Source: Monosporascus cannonballus (taxonomy: Eukaryota > Ascomycota > Sordariomycetes > Xylariales). Taken from it: a stretch of DNA of 64,000 bases. How positions within the stretch are numbered: the stretch's first letter is position 1; each line of letters begins with the position of its first letter. Location: assembly GCA_004154925.1 (NCBI GenBank), contig QJNS01000036.1, forward strand, positions 248,001-312,000. Reading direction: 5' to 3'. Below, in pieces: positions 45,871-58,372 of this stretch. Under the pieces are notes generated by a model. It was not told the origin of the DNA and did no database searches. It worked only from the letters and a program-made list of their open reading frames with translations. The translations under genes were made by a program, and so were the position numbers.

Positions 45871-47412
45871 CGCTGTGTTGACTATTACATGGAGGTGAGA
45901 GAGTTCGAAGGAGAGAAAGGCTCCTTCATCACGACGCCGATGTCGACGAAGACAAAAAGCGAGCGGCGCTTACTGAAACACGGAATGCCTCGTAACGTAG
46001 TCGGCCTGCGAACGAAAGAAGGGGTGGTGCACCCCTTTTCTGTATGCTTGGGTACTGTAACCCACCCAGTTGGGTTGATCAAGTCAAATCGTTTTGATAT
46101 CACACTAAACGCACTTTGGCAATTTTCACCGACAACAAGCGTGACCCCTGCATTCAGCTTTCGAAAGTGACAAGCGGTCGAGTTGCCAAAGAGCGTCGAG
46201 TGTGGTAAAAATAACGGTTTGACGTGGTTAATCTAACTGGCGTGTTCTCTCCTAGGGGATTCTGCCAAGAGTTCCTAATAGGGAAGTGACTTTATAGGCA
46301 GCACATGGCTCCTACATATGGATCCATCTTCCAGAACCCTTGTCAATTTGGATGGCCCGTACGAGACCTGGCATTGCCCGCCCTAAAGCCCCGGAAGCCC
46401 TGAGCCGTCGGCCGGGAGGCCATCGACCCGGGTTTGCCGTTAAGCCTTGGAAGCCTAGTCAATCGTCGACAGGCAAGCCTTGTATGGCCGTACGCATAAG
46501 CCGCGAAGGTTATTGTGCTGCAACGCTTTCGCCTGCCCAGGCGTACGACGCGCGCGATCTTATGCGTAGTACTTGGAATCAAGCGGAGGCGACGAGCAGC
46601 CTCCCGTAGATGCGGTAGGTTTTACTCGCGCAAATTGGTAGCAGTCTCGACCTTAGCAACGATCGCGCGCCTCTCGGGAGCACGACCTGAACCTGACCGG
46701 CGGCGAGGGCGAAGAACTTGTACTGCTGCAGAACATAACACCCCGCGGACAGAATGATCTATGCTCCCATCCTTTGCCACGACGTTATAGGGGCCGTCTT
46801 GGCCTACCCGCTTCGCAATAGGTACGCAAAGGGCGATAGGGAGCTGATGACACCAACAGCAAGTCATACTGTCGTGAAGACAACCATATCGGCAATCCCA
46901 GGAGATTGGTGAAGCTTAACATTGGGTAGATAACGCGTTCGTGGTAGCACTGGAGACTCTGAGATCGCATTTGAATTAAGCTAAGCTAACATCACGCAGC
47001 GTAGCGTAGGGTCGGTAACAAGTCTATGTCGCTTCAGGGATACAAAACTCACGTAACATAGAGACTCCGTGTCCAAAAGTATTACTAGTGAGCTATCAGG
47101 CCTGCCCCTTTTACTGCCAAAGCTGAGCCGAGTGCCGAACTCCAAGAACACCGAGGAAGGTCCAGTTAAGGGAAACTGGGGTTAAACAGACTTATATATG
47201 GGTCTCTAGTCGTACATCATATGGATAACAACAGCGGTATATAGTGCTCAATTGAAATATAGCCCTTCCGTCCAGTGCCTCATTCCCTTCGTAGCCCCGG
47301 GTGTCACGTAATATGTCCACTCATCGTTCATCCGTCATAAACATCATAAATCGTAGACGTCGGCATGGCCTCAAATGCCTCGTTCGTACCATCGGTTACC
47401 GACGGTCCGTAC
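45871..47412. other. Intergenic, no gene recognised
   Basis: About 1.5 kb of ordinary composition. ORFs up to 93 codons (45889-46170 plus, 46622-46867 minus) show no family motif. No repeats were noted. Confidence 0.5.
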
Positions 47413-47880
47413 TTAGTATCGATGTCTCCGACTGCCGCCGCTCGCTCGTCGCAAATCCCGTCCGTCTAAGTCCCGTCTCGTCGTGTACACGGCCGGCGGA
47501 GCCCTCGGGCTCCTGCCGCGCGGGTGATCCTCATAGTAGACGGGACGGACCTCCACCGACTGACGGGGGCTATGGCTGTGGTTGTGGCGGGAATGGCGCG
47601 AGCGCGACCGGTGTGTCTCGTGGTGGTAGGGGTAGCTGTAGCGGTCTGTGCGTACGGGCGGCTTCTCGTGGTCCGGCTCGAAGTTGCGGCCCCAGTTCCC
47701 GGTGTTGTTGAGGTTGGAGCATGATCGGATGATCCAGAGCAGCAGCAGGAAGCCGACGATGGAGCCGATGACGATTCCGGCGATGGCCCCGCCGGACAGC
47801 GTCCTGGCGGCGTCCGGGTCGTCGGTCACTACCGTGGTTGTCGCCTGGCGGGGCAGGACCTTCGAGGCCACCTCCGACAT
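47413..47880 (-). CDS. Small fungal single-pass membrane protein
   Basis: The ORF is open from 47973, but the second ATG (47880) gives the start I expect for this family: a short Thr/Val-rich N-terminus with LPRQ (MSEVASKVLPRQATTTVV). A Gly/Ala/Ile/Leu transmembrane helix follows (GGAIAGIVIGSIVGFLLLLW), then an RSCSNLN juxtamembrane motif and a basic Arg/His/Ser/Tyr-rich tail (about 100 residues). The tail has HRSRSRHSRHNHSHSP and PRGRSPR. Length is 155 residues from 47880, 186 from 47973. It may span the plasma membrane with the tail inside, but function is unknown. Confidence 0.78.
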   Translation of the reverse strand: MSEVASKVLPRQATTTVVTDDPDAARTLSGGAIAGIVIGSIVGFLLLLWIIRSCSNLNNTGNWGRNFEPDHEKPPVRTDRYSYPYHHETHRSRSRHSRHNHSHSPRQSVEVRPVYYEDHPRGRSPRAPPAVYTTRRDLDGRDLRRASGGSRRHRY

Positions 47881-49404
47881 TGTCCTCGTGGGGTTAGTGT
47901 GCGCCGATGCGCGTTGCGCTAAGCGACTCAGGATCTCACCGGGCGCGGCCGACAGGGGAAGGAGTGGGGCCATTGTCGCTATCCTTTTGGTGTCTAGCTG
48001 AACTTTGAGCAGGACAAATCGCGCTAACCAGCCGTCGAAGAATACCCGTTGTTACGGGGTGAGACATGATTGAGTTCGGCTTGACGGGTAACGGGAGGGA
48101 CGAGGGCTAGTTGGGCTGGGTAATGGAGGGGATGGAGCGAGTCAAATAAGGGCTCGCTATGTGTGCTTATGTGTGCTGAGTCTGCCCATTGGAACCCGGG
48201 TTTGAGAAGCACACTATTCCGGGGACGCTTTCTACGATCATATGACGACATGTCGCTTGGGGCTTTCCTCGTTCCTTACTGAGAGGGCTAGCAGTTGACA
48301 GGGGTATATCTTTCAAAGCAACCTTGCAAGGCTCCGGTAGTGCCCGGGCACGTAGCAGCAGAATATGCAGACAAGCAGATCTTGGCTTGAAAACTGGGAA
48401 TCTTCTGGATATAGTACTACCTTATAAGCGCTAAGGGGCATCGAGGTTCGGAGCACCTCCTCCCATTCTCCCTTGCATTATTGGCTCGTTAGATATATCT
48501 ATCTGGTTGATCCCCTTTTTTGGTTGGTTCATCATGATGCAAGCCTGGGAAGGTCGCAGTTGGCGGAGCCAAGTGGATTAACAAGGGAAGTGGGCTCGAT
48601 GAACTGTCATTGGTGAAGAAACAGCCGAAGTCGTTGAAAGAATCGGAATATGTCCCTGAAATCTCATCATCTACGTAATTGATGCTAAGTTACCGACGGT
48701 AGATGTTCTTTCGGCCTGCCTAGCGTATCTCCTCCGCGTCGACGGCTCTTTACGTACTACGTATCTCAAACTTGGAAGTGTTAAGAACTAAAAAAAAAAA
48801 TACGAATGCATACTTTACCCACCTTGCGATGGTGCTTCATGGAGGACGATGGGAATCAAAAATGGACACCGCTGCTAAATTGAGATGGATTAAATTGCTC
48901 GTCATCAACTTCTAATTGCCCTATAAGGAACAGTCGAGCGCCCACCAGCCGAAAGCTTTTGAACCGGAGAACGATATATATACGCACTAGGTAAGCAGGA
49001 GAGGCAGAGATGTGCTCGATTACAGATGCCATCACCACGATGATCCTGCACGGTCTGCCATGCAGCAGGAAGCGGACTACGCAACCGTCATCGATCCACT
49101 ATTTGCCTTAGGGTAAATAGTGAGCCTTGGCTAAACCCCTCAAAAAGGCTACATTGCACTTCGACCCGCTATTTCCGCGGGGCAACGGCTAAGGACTTAT
49201 CAGAGCGAATATTCTTCAAAGCGGGTGTGGCGGTGTCGGCGCTGGTGTCATTAGGCCATGAGGCCCCTTATCCATGGCGTGAAGCCAGTTATCGATCACA
49301 CTCTAACAACACCTGCAAACCAAGAGGATTCGCTGATGAAGGATATCCACTTCGGACGGCTTCAGGAACAATAGTCCACGGCTAGAGCCTACCGCGGCCT
49401 GCAC
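47881..49404. other. Intergenic, no gene recognised
   Basis: 1.5 kb of ordinary composition. It includes the alternative 5' extension of the small membrane protein (to 47973) and a poly-A run near 48790. No ORF with family features. Confidence 0.5.
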
Positions 49405-50030
49405 CTAAGGAAAATGTTGCCTCGCCCTTAGGACGTGGTTCACAAAGTTCGTACCGCTCTCAAACGTCGATTCTTCGCTATTAGCCCTGCTTATTAGACC
49501 GAGGGCATGCATGCCGCCCGCGAACAGCAGCCAGATAGAACCGCCGGACTGGCCTCCGTACGTATCTGCGTTGGTGTCAAGCGGGCCCGTCTCGTCGCCG
49601 TCATGGGCGCGATGGATTCTCACGCCGTCCATCCCGTACGGCCGCTGGGCGCCCGTGAAATCGCCTGGCCATATGGCGGAAGGGGGCATTGTTGACCATG
49701 TAGTCCGCTATATACCTCACGCCGAAGTAGCCGAACTGGTTTCCCGTCCTGTCTTCCCCGAGCATCAGGATGACATAGTCGGTCATGAATTCGAGGCGCG
49801 TCCACCAAGGGCCGGGGAACAGCGTGCTTGACCGGAAGACTACATCATATACGCGCCTCCGAGAACTTCGCCGTCATAATACCCGGGCACGAAGCGGATT
49901 TACTGACCGTCGCGGATGCAGTGGCGCGCCGTGCCCACATGACGCGGCCCGACGAGGAATCCGGTGCAGAAGGCACATTCCTGGCGCCGCACCTTGCCGA
50001 TTGCGAGTCAGGGATAGGTTGAAGTGTCGG
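49405..50030 (-). pseudogene. S1B-type (V8-like, glutamyl-endopeptidase-like) serine protease, decayed
   Basis: The minus strand shows pieces of a chymotrypsin-fold protease in order. First is a segment with CAFCTGFLVGPRHVGTARHC (catalytic His; the usual form is TAAHC), with stops before and after it. Then RFVPGYYDGE, then in a shifted frame DYVILMLGEDRTGNQFGYFG. After another shift comes PYGMDGVRIHRAHDGDETGP and DTYGGQSGGSIW (catalytic Ser), then ESGTNFVNHV and the stop at 49405. At least two in-frame stops and two frame changes separate these blocks, so it cannot make a protease. The 5' end is uncertain. Probably once secreted. Confidence 0.75.
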
Positions 50031-51755
50031 TCCAGAGATAACGGTCATCGTTATCACAAACGTCTCGTCCTGAAAGCGGCGAACTACTCTCATTTAGAAT
50101 ATCCGAGAACAACAGCGATGGTGCAACTTCTGTAGTGTTTCACTGGAAGAAGGTAGTAAGGTTTCCTGGAGACACTTCGATGATCCTAGGGATGGGTCCT
50201 GGGCGCAGGGGACTCGGGGATGAGCGTAAGAGGCGTTACGCTCTCGACGTCAGTGACGGGAACTGCATAAGCCGCCACGAGAAGAGACAGCAAAAAATGC
50301 CGTGGCGACGAGGTTGGCCATAGGTGTCATAGCGTAGCACATAACGATATACTGCGACAAGATTTGGAGCGTGGTGGCAACGGATTTATCGAATAAACTA
50401 TCGAGCAGGACCTTCATGTCTTCATATTCGTGCTTTAAGATCTTGTGGCTTCAACCGTAGACCCCTCCCCCCCCGCCGGAGCCAAGGCGGCCGGCCCTCC
50501 TACGGCCAAGCAATTACCACACTTATAGACGACGATGTGACTGTGGCCTTTGGGGGCTAAACCACTAGGAGGCATGTTTTAGACCCATCTAAAGAACCAC
50601 CCATTCGATGCCTCGTTCTTTTGCACAGCCTCCTTTTTCAGATCTGTAAGATTTGAACTTGTTGCAAGTTGCATGTGCACCAGAGTTTTGTCCTAGCTCA
50701 GGGAGCGGTGGTGTAAAGTTGCTTGCGTGTGTATGGTCGGTCCCGAGCCACCACTTGCTGGGGACCGCAGGTCCCAATAACGACTGTGAATATAAATAGC
50801 GGTTTTATTAAAGCGAGATGTGACTGATCATAATGAAGAGCTCCTATTCAATGGTATAATTATGCCTATCAATGTAGCGAAGAATTATCAAGGAAATATC
50901 ATTCTAGGACTAACGTTCTCTCTCCATGGAGAAGGAAAGACAACCAATAACCCAGCCCAGTCGGGGTAGCGGAAATCGACAGGAGAACAGCGGGAAGCCA
51001 TTGCATTCCATTGAAGTCCCTGCCACTCCCCACAACGAGCGAGCGACACTGCTTCGGGTTGCAGTCAAACGCCACAATGTTACAACAGTAGAAGCGCACT
51101 GAGCCACCCGAGTTCTAGACCATCAACGAGCAACAGTCTGGAAATGCTCTAAGCAGTTTGCTGTACTCTATGTCTTTAACTGTGCTCCCCGTGTCCCTCA
51201 GATGTTCCTTTCCTAAAACATGATGTGATTGCAGTGTATGATGCTATACCGGAATTTATTGTTATATTCAGCATCGAGTCGTTGTCGTGTTGCACATATT
51301 TTCGTCGCTGTTTGGTAGGCATGAGGCACGTATATGATTACATCCTTTAGGCGTTAGCCTTGCCAAGCATATGCAGAATTCTGCCTTTACTCCAGTGCCA
51401 ACGTCTTGGCCCGGGACACTCTTAACGAAATGGTTTGCGTTACCAAGTAAATACTAATCCGATTGAGACTAGATCTATGCAACTCGTAGTTTCCATACTT
51501 TACCTACCCGCCCTGTTAAGGCATCCACACTGGGAGTGAATGCGATCTAGCCGGCGGATATTCGGTAAGAATCCTTTACGCATTCATCGATACTTATATT
51601 TACAATGATGGCCCCATTGGCATCAACTGGACAGGAATAATCGGTATACTGCATTCGAGAAGTCTCCATAAGAATAAGCTTACGAAAACACCTGGGTTAT
51701 CTCACTGCCTTCCCGCGTTTTGTGTGTACCGGGTATGCCCCTATATCATTCCACC
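50031..51755. other. Intergenic, no gene recognised
   Basis: About 1.7 kb between the protease pseudogene and the M14 carboxypeptidase. It contains a C/G-rich run near 50466-50480. No ORF of convincing composition and no repeats. Confidence 0.5.
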
Positions 51756-53187
51756 TCAGCAGGTCGTCTTGTCTCCGAGCCCGTACTCGACTGCAGCCAG
51801 CAGGAACTCCATGAAACCCGCGTTCGTCGCCTTGATATTCGTGTTGAACTGCGAGACAGACGGGTAAAAGGGGCACGACACTGCAGTGTTGCCGAACCCA
51901 AACTCCACCGTATACGCATGGATCAAGTTCTGGCTAGGGTCCGCGAAGTGCCTGGAGTACGCGTAATCATCACTTGCGCCAGAAGTAGGGTACAGGGAGG
52001 AGGACTGCATGACCGTATATGAACGCCCGCCGGCCGTGCTCATCGCAGAACCCATGCGTCTAGCAGCGCCGATGTTAACGTCGGATTCCTTCGTGGGCGT
52101 GTACTCCCCGTAGCCGCGGCCAGACCCCGGGGTGTCCGTTAGGATTCCACGAACACTATTATAGGACGAGTTCATAAAGTTCATGTGGGAGTATTTGGAC
52201 TGATTCTCGTCGCTTCCCCAACTATGGAGCACATCCCCAGCGAATGAGTGTAAATCAATGAACCATCGGACTTTGGAGTATGTATCCATCTTCAAACCAT
52301 CTAAAGTCAGCAATCTCTCTATATGGAACCCAAGATCGGGGGGACCAAGAATCGCCAATTAAGCCTGATAAAAAGCAGTAGGGAGGTTCGAGGGGAACAC
52401 TTACGACCCATTTAATGCTCTTGGTTTCGGGTTCAGAAAATGGGCTAGTCCCGTGATAAGTCTCCTCACTGGGGTCTGTCGAGCCAACACTGGACTGCAC
52501 ATTCGGCGCAAAGGCCGTGGTAAAATCCCACAAGAAGTCGAAGTTGCGGTTCAGATCGGTCCCAACAGCCGAACCGGAAGGTTTGCGGTTCTTGCGCCAG
52601 CAGCTGTTGGTCCTCTGATCGTAGGCTACGCCGTCAGGGTTGCTCAGGGGAATGAAGACGATACCAGCGGACAGTGCCGTCTTTACCTGAGCGCTGGTGT
52701 AGGTCTTGGGGCCGTACTTTAGGCCGACGTTGTTCTTATCGGCGTACAACAGGTCCGAAATGAAGTATAGCACGTTGTCGGCCGAGCCGCGCTCCCGTGC
52801 GTGGATGTTGCCGTTGAAGAAGACACGGTAGGCATCGGTACAGTTCCCGCCACTCCCACCGACCTTGGCGCCGATGATGCTAGCGCCTTCGTATGTCTTA
52901 TACGGTGTCTCAAAGGTCTCGATCCCGTAAGCGTTCACGAGACCCTGGAGACCGCTCTTGATCTCATTGACATTCAGGAGTGTGCTGAAGGTCGTGCTCT
53001 GCGTTCCCAGTCCCCGCGGTGCAGTTGCGCCGCCTCGGAACCGGTCCCCGGTGCCGACCGGTGTCCCATTGCCGGCTTGGCGACGTGTCACCTTCCTCAC
53101 CCCGTCATTCTCTCGTTCTTCGGGCAGAAGACAAGCAACGGACAAGGAGACGAGAGCTAGAAGCCCACGGATTGACAAAGACTTCAT
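51756..53187 (-). CDS. Secreted M14 zinc metallocarboxypeptidase
   Basis: Hydrolyses C-terminal residues of peptides outside the cell. Exon 1 is 53187-52405 and exon 2 is 52289-51756. The 115-nt intron (52404-52290) has a GTAAGT donor, GCTGAC branch and GAAG acceptor. The product is 438 residues. The start at 53187 gives a good signal peptide (MKSLSIRGLLALVSLSVACL); the ATG 27 nt upstream is in frame but spoils it. Zinc ligands His129 and Glu132 are in NIHARE and the third His is His275 in DLHSF. Substrate residues appear in SNPDG, CWRKNRKP and DLNRNFDF. The catalytic Glu390 lies in HAYTVEFGFG. The gene is intact, in contrast to the broken protease 1.7 kb downstream. Little propeptide is visible compared with classical procarboxypeptidases. 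Confidence 0.93.
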
Positions 53188-55731
53188 GGCGTAGGATACG
53201 TTGTTGATGGACAAGACGGTCAGTCGTCCTGTCGAAGCCCCGAGCGCAAGTGCCTATCTTTATATCTGCTCTTGCCTCCGCATGGACTACACTGTCGGCC
53301 GTTCATTCCCAAATTGGGAGCTACATGCCAACGATCTAGGACGGGTTCTTACCGTTTAATCGAGTGACAAATGAGCTGTCGTGCTAGATGGTTAGGCCAG
53401 CGGCAAACAATCCCCCGCCTAGTAGTGTAACCCCCAGTGTTCCGTTACCTTCCCCTTTAGGAAGGCTGTCCGTTGATGGCATTCTTATCAGACATTTGGA
53501 GAAAGTGGAGTTTTATAGACCAGCGTACAACTGCATATATGCCCTGCCCCTATCGAAATTCTTGTCTCACACGTTATCCGCAAAAGTACTCTTGTATTTC
53601 AAGAGTGTATGTTATGAACGGCGCAAATACGTTTTTGAAAAACAACTACGCCAAGCTGCGCATCAGCACAACTTCGATGTTGCTATTACCCTTGACACGA
53701 CAGCCCCTCCTGGTGCAAGGGAGTTAGTTCTCAGTGCAGCATATTACATATCTAGTGATGTTATTCAAGACTCCTCTTGGCTGTGTTCACGTCACTTCTC
53801 GACCATACCGCAGCGTAGCAGTCGAGGTAACCAGTTATGCCCGGAGAATATTAAGCGTTAATTAAATCTTGTGAGTAAGATGGGGGCTTTCTCCAGCATC
53901 GCGCAAATTGCGATGCGATGGCGCCCGGCGGCGACACGGTAGGGTCCCGACACACAACTAAGCCATCTTACCTCCCTTTGCCTATCAAGAAAGGGTGCCT
54001 TTTTCTGTTCCGAGTGTGGTTTTGCATTTCTTTACCAAGTGGCGAGGAGATTTGGAGGGTTTATTGGTGACAAGGAGTTGCACGATGCCCTGGCTCTGTA
54101 AACTAGTAGTTCTATTTTGATGGCGTTCCCCTGGTTTTGTAAGCGTCGATGATACCGAGCATAGCAAGATTGAGACCTAGGGCCTCCGGCAAGAAGCCGT
54201 GACGAATTCACGGGCTCATCGGTATCGAGTACGTTATACCCGTGACTCCAAGACTAAGGGCCCCGTTCTCGGGAGAGATCTTAGTTAAAATGGCACGGTC
54301 CGCATAGTACGGGATGATTCATAGTCATGGGGATGCATCTATCTTTAGAAATACAGCACTCCAGGCCTTTAGCACGGAGCCTGATAGCTAAGACATAGCA
54401 CGACGTCGGAGACCATTCGTTACACCGTGATCCCTGTACTTCTCAATCCGTCGTACCACATGCCCGGTACTAAAGAGATGTTTCGCGGCATAGCTGTAGC
54501 AAACTTCTTCCTTGATTCTCATTGAAGTATTCCCTAAGCATATGCATAGGCCAGCTCACTCCGAATCGGGACGTTCTTGTCCGTAATACCTGGAGATGCT
54601 GCAGCGACCCATGCGAGTTTCACCCCTTTTTGAAAAGAATACAATGCGTGGAACGGCCGTAGTGGAACATACTAATCTCCTCTCCTTCCTCAACTGTTGT
54701 GGTAAGTTCTGTTGGGACTTCGCAATAAACTCGTATGTAGATACGTTAGCCATGCCAACGTAAATGGCGCATACTATTCCAAGCGCGATTTTCATGTCAA
54801 TGAGGAAGATCGCACTGTGTTGCGACATGAGTGATCTAGCCCTAAGACTTGTCGGGAGCCGCGGGATCTATGCCATCTAGGTGAGTGAATCCAGTGATAG
54901 TGGCTCCAAGAAATATGTCCCATCGACAACACTGGTGTATACGACCTTGCCTTTCACTGGGGAGTTCCAGCGATGACAGGACCTAGCGCTTAGGAAGGCC
55001 TTGGTACACCGTGCCGCCTATGAACCTATTTGCCTCCTCATGCTGATTCAACATCTCGGCTACCGAGTAGGGGCTGGCCTTTAGGCAAAGAGTATCCTCT
55101 TCTTGCAAATTTGTCTAGAGTGCGAACGGTTTGGACTCGCATGAGTTCACAATCCGCTTTAGGCCGCTCGGGTAGGCAACGGGTCGGAGTGCGTCCACAT
55201 CCCTGAATCTTCTGACAAACACGCCGTCCCAGGACGAAAGCCCCGCTATGCGGGATTGGATACCGGGTCGCACTCGAAGAGTTCATCGAACGCAAGCTCC
55301 TTTTCGCCAGTAACGTAGTAGAGAGCAACCTTTGGTAGCCCGCCATACCTTTGGCAGCCTTGTTCAAAGGCCCGATTCCGGGGCCAAGAGCACTGGCATC
55401 TCTGTCGAGATCAAGAACCTGGCGGGTGCTCGGCACTTCCGAACCGATAAAACAATCGATAGAAGTGGCTGCCAGCGGGAAGCGCGGGGACTGCTGTACT
55501 TCTCGAAAGTAAGTGTCACTAGTTCGTGGGACCACGTCAATATAGACATGCCATATTTCAGAATTACTCCTGGAGCTTGGCTGTGAGTGTTAGAGACATA
55601 CCGAGAATGCTATCGTCCCCTATGTGTCGTACTGCCGATGCATGCTGGTATAGTACGGGGCTATAGTCGTCAGATCAGAAGCTTATACGAAATTGGGCCT
55701 ATATACTTACCAACTTCCTATTCGCATGTTA
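53188..55731. other. Long intergenic stretch, possible decayed coding remnants
   Basis: About 2.5 kb. A 165-codon minus-strand ORF at 55038-55535, and phrases in its other frames (ALYYVTGEKELAFDELFEC near 55270-55340), suggest a decayed gene. I cannot name the family and the frames shift repeatedly. Nothing else is supported. The right end is the TA target site of the Fot1-like element. Confidence 0.4.
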
Positions 55732-55775
55732 AGATGACCCCCCCCTCCGCGCTCCCCCCCATCAACGCTCCACCC
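55732..55775 (+). repeat. Left TIR of the Fot1-like element
   Basis: AGATGACCCCCCC, then CCGCGCTCC and CATCAACGC. It matches the reverse complement of 57622-57665 with a few mismatches in the C runs. Confidence 0.88.
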
Positions 55776-55989
55776 AATTTTGAAGCCATCGCCACAACAA
55801 CCTCTTTATTCAAATAATAATATCTCAACAGCCACTTCATCAATTGATTCCATACTAAGTAGACCGTACAACGATGCAATCCGCTTCCACCTCGCTATCT
55901 TCGTCGCTTCCGGAAGGCTCGGTTTCCTGTTGATTTTACCGAGTGACGGTAAAGCGTCCTTTCGCAAGGGCCTTCCGCCCTACTTGCAC

Positions 55990-57480
55990 TTTCCTAACCG
56001 AGATTATCTTTACGAAGCCCTCATTGGGTTCGGGCTGTATCTTCCCACACTTTTTAAGCTTCGCTTTTTAAGGGCTGCAGTTATTTGCCTATTAAGAACC
56101 TCGGTGGCAAAGAGTTTGGCGGTTTTATCGTTAAGGGCTTTAACGAACTTGCGGAACAAGAAACGTACGGTAGGATTCCCGTAAGCTGGATTAACCTGTA
56201 CCAGGGCTTTTTCGATCCGAGCTAATTCCCTAAATGATTTAGGTATTTTGATACTTAAAGCAGTTATTTGGGATAAAAAATCAGGTCGTTCTAAGGTAGA
56301 AATTAATTTCCGGATGGGTATATTTACCATCCCCCCCCCCTTCCTTAACGTATTTGTTATTTAATACCTTCGCCTTATTAATAGGACGCAAATTTATTAT
56401 TTCCCAGTTTTTCATAATATATTCCGAGGTTATCATAACCTCTTACTATGCCTTTGCGAACGCCCAGGGGAAATCGGTTTTATTTATAGCTTCGGAAGCC
56501 TGCCCGTAACAGCGTTCGCGGAACCAGTAGCGGTACTTCCGTTTTAAGGTGGCGAATATACTTATGTTAAAAGGCTGGAAGACATAAAAAGTATAAGCAG
56601 GCAAGAAAATAATATATATCTTATTTTAAAAACATATCCATATAAATTCCTTAGTAATATGGCTTTTATAGCCGTTAATTATTAATAACTTTTATTCGTC
56701 CGGGTTCTTGGGCTTGGTATGGGAAATAAAAATCTTGCGAAGCCATTTTAAGCCGATTTCGTTATTCGTCCAACTGTTCTTTAACGTGGTAAAGTACTAG
56801 CTTTCGTATGCTTTATCGTCCGAATTAAGGAATTATTATTATTATACGTTAACGCCGTTAAAGATCACGAAAGGCGGCAGCGATCGCCCGTTAGTATTAA
56901 TACAGGCGATTATAATAATCCACCCCTTTTTAAAGGTATCCTTTAAAAAAATATTTTTCCTAAAGGCTTTTCCAAGGACGAAATAGTTTTCGCCTATGCC
57001 TTCCATTATTCCGATCTCGTCCGCGTTAAATCGGTTCTTCCATTTAATAACCTTAATTTCCGGCAGGGAAAAACGTCCGAATAGGACGTTAATAAAAGCC
57101 GGAAAAGCGCCATTTAGACGCCTATAATTAATAGACCTGCCCTTAATAATCCTGATTCCAGGATGGCGACGTAAAAATCGGGTTACCTAATCTTTTCCTA
57201 AGCGTTCAGGGCTGCCGTTATTAATTAAGAGGCGTTATGCGTATAAACGGAATCGCGAATAAGGTGGCGCATATCCCAATTAACCTTATACAATAACCCA
57301 ACGGGCTAAAGCTTCCTTTTGGATTCGTAATAACTTCTGACGACTTTTATCGAACTCTTTTTTCGTCCGTATACCTTGGATGCGGCGTGAGATATATCTT
57401 CTGTCAACCTGGTAGCCCTTAAAGGCTGAACGTAAGGACCTCCTACGTATTACCTTGTCAATCGCCTGCGCCGTACGGGA
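55990..57480 (-). pseudogene. Fot1-like transposase (DDE_1), RIP-inactivated
   Basis: Minus-strand pieces in order: an N-terminal GIRTKKEFDKSRQKLLRIQK region, DWVTRFLRRHPGIR (DNA-binding second helix block), NRFNADEIGIMEGIGEN (first catalytic Asp retained), VLGKAFRKN, then LLIINGYKSH (family LLIVDGHxSH; second Asp now Asn), FLPAYTFYVFQPFNISIFATLKR (family LQPLDVxxFxxLK; third Asp now Asn). Last comes a C-terminal tail with STLERPDFLSQ and KALNDKTAKLFA (56010-56330, still open). Stops interrupt the frame at several places. Loss of two of the three catalytic Asp by GAC to AAC-type transitions is direct evidence of RIP-like mutation. Confidence 0.82.
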
Positions 57481-57621
57481 TTAAGCTAAGGGCTGCATAT
57501 CGTTCGAAAGTGCAGATTCTGCTGAAAAAGAAAATAATTTTTTCAATTTTTTAAAGCGTTGTTGAAAAGCTTTTTATATGGAAAGAAATCAGTAAGTGGA
57601 TCGACGCGCAACGCGGTTGTG

Positions 57622-57665
57622 GGGTGGCGCGTTGATGGGGTGGAGCGCGGATGGGGGGGTCATCT
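57622..57665 (-). repeat. Right TIR of the Fot1-like element
   Basis: Ends ATGGGGGGGTCATCT, followed by TA at 57666-57667. It pairs with 55732-55775. Confidence 0.88.
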
Positions 57666-57667
57666 TA

Positions 57668-58372
57668 GTGAACCGACCACCTAACTATCCGACAAGTTCA
57701 TTGAATATTATTATATCCTCTGGCCGGACAGTTTCTCGCTTCCTAGTAGAGCAACCTATACGAACGCGAGGTGCGACATGGTCGCCATCGGAAAAGGTAT
57801 ACCTTTTCCAGCTCATTAGACAGACAAGGTCGGGAACAGGGAGTTTCACAATATGGAAACTCGCCCTTACCGAGCAGAACGGCAGCGTTTAATGCTTATA
57901 TAATTCCGGCAAAGAAAGTCACCACGCCCTCACAAGGGAACGTCGGGTTCAGTCCCTTCTTAGACTTCTCAAATGAGTACTCGGAATTGGTCCAGGGCCC
58001 AAAGGTTCACCCAGTGGTACCTAATTTCAGGGGTTCATCTGGATGCTGAGGTCTACGAAGGTACAAAGAATACCACCGCTGGCCTTTTATCGTCAACAAG
58101 ACCCCGTCTAAGTTAGCCACCCTCTTCACGCACCACCCCCTTCACGCCCCACTGAAGATTCGAGACACCCTGCGCACTGACCCCATCTTCAAGGTTATTT
58201 ATATCCATCAAATAACGTCTTCTTAGAAAACAAAATATACCTTCTTAATCCTTAGATTCTGACGATTCTAACGATATGGGTCTTGTTTCTTAATTGCGTA
58301 CTGCTAAGGCGATTGATAACGTTGCAAATAAAAGGTCTATTCGAACGGCCTCCAAATTATACCAAGTCGAAC
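57668..58372. other. Short normal-composition spacer between two transposons
   Basis: 0.7 kb between the Fot1-like element and the Copia LTR. Overlapping plus-strand ORFs (to 57892 and 58049) have some coding character (RQTRSGTGSFTIWK, then HRWPFIVNKTPSKLATL in a later frame), but the family is not recognised and frames change. It may be a remnant of a host gene split by insertions. Confidence 0.4.

Larger units (their letters stand above)
55732..57665 (-). mobile_element. Fot1/pogo-like DNA transposon with G/C-run terminal inverted repeats (degenerate)
   Basis: Both ends carry a 44-bp terminal inverted repeat starting AGATGACCCCCCC (left 55732-55775, right 57622-57665), each flanked by TA (55730-55731 and 57666-57667). 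Length is 1934 bp. The minus-strand transposase can be followed from about 57470 to 55990. The ends are only lightly mutated, whereas the coding part has frequent stops, so RIP has inactivated it. It is a different family from the pogo-type element at 18571-32816, judging by its inverted repeats. Confidence 0.88.

Noticed and set aside
55038..55535. 165-codon minus ORF
   Set aside because: Neighbouring frames look equally coding, so no single gene can be supported; kept only as a possible remnant in the intergenic entry.
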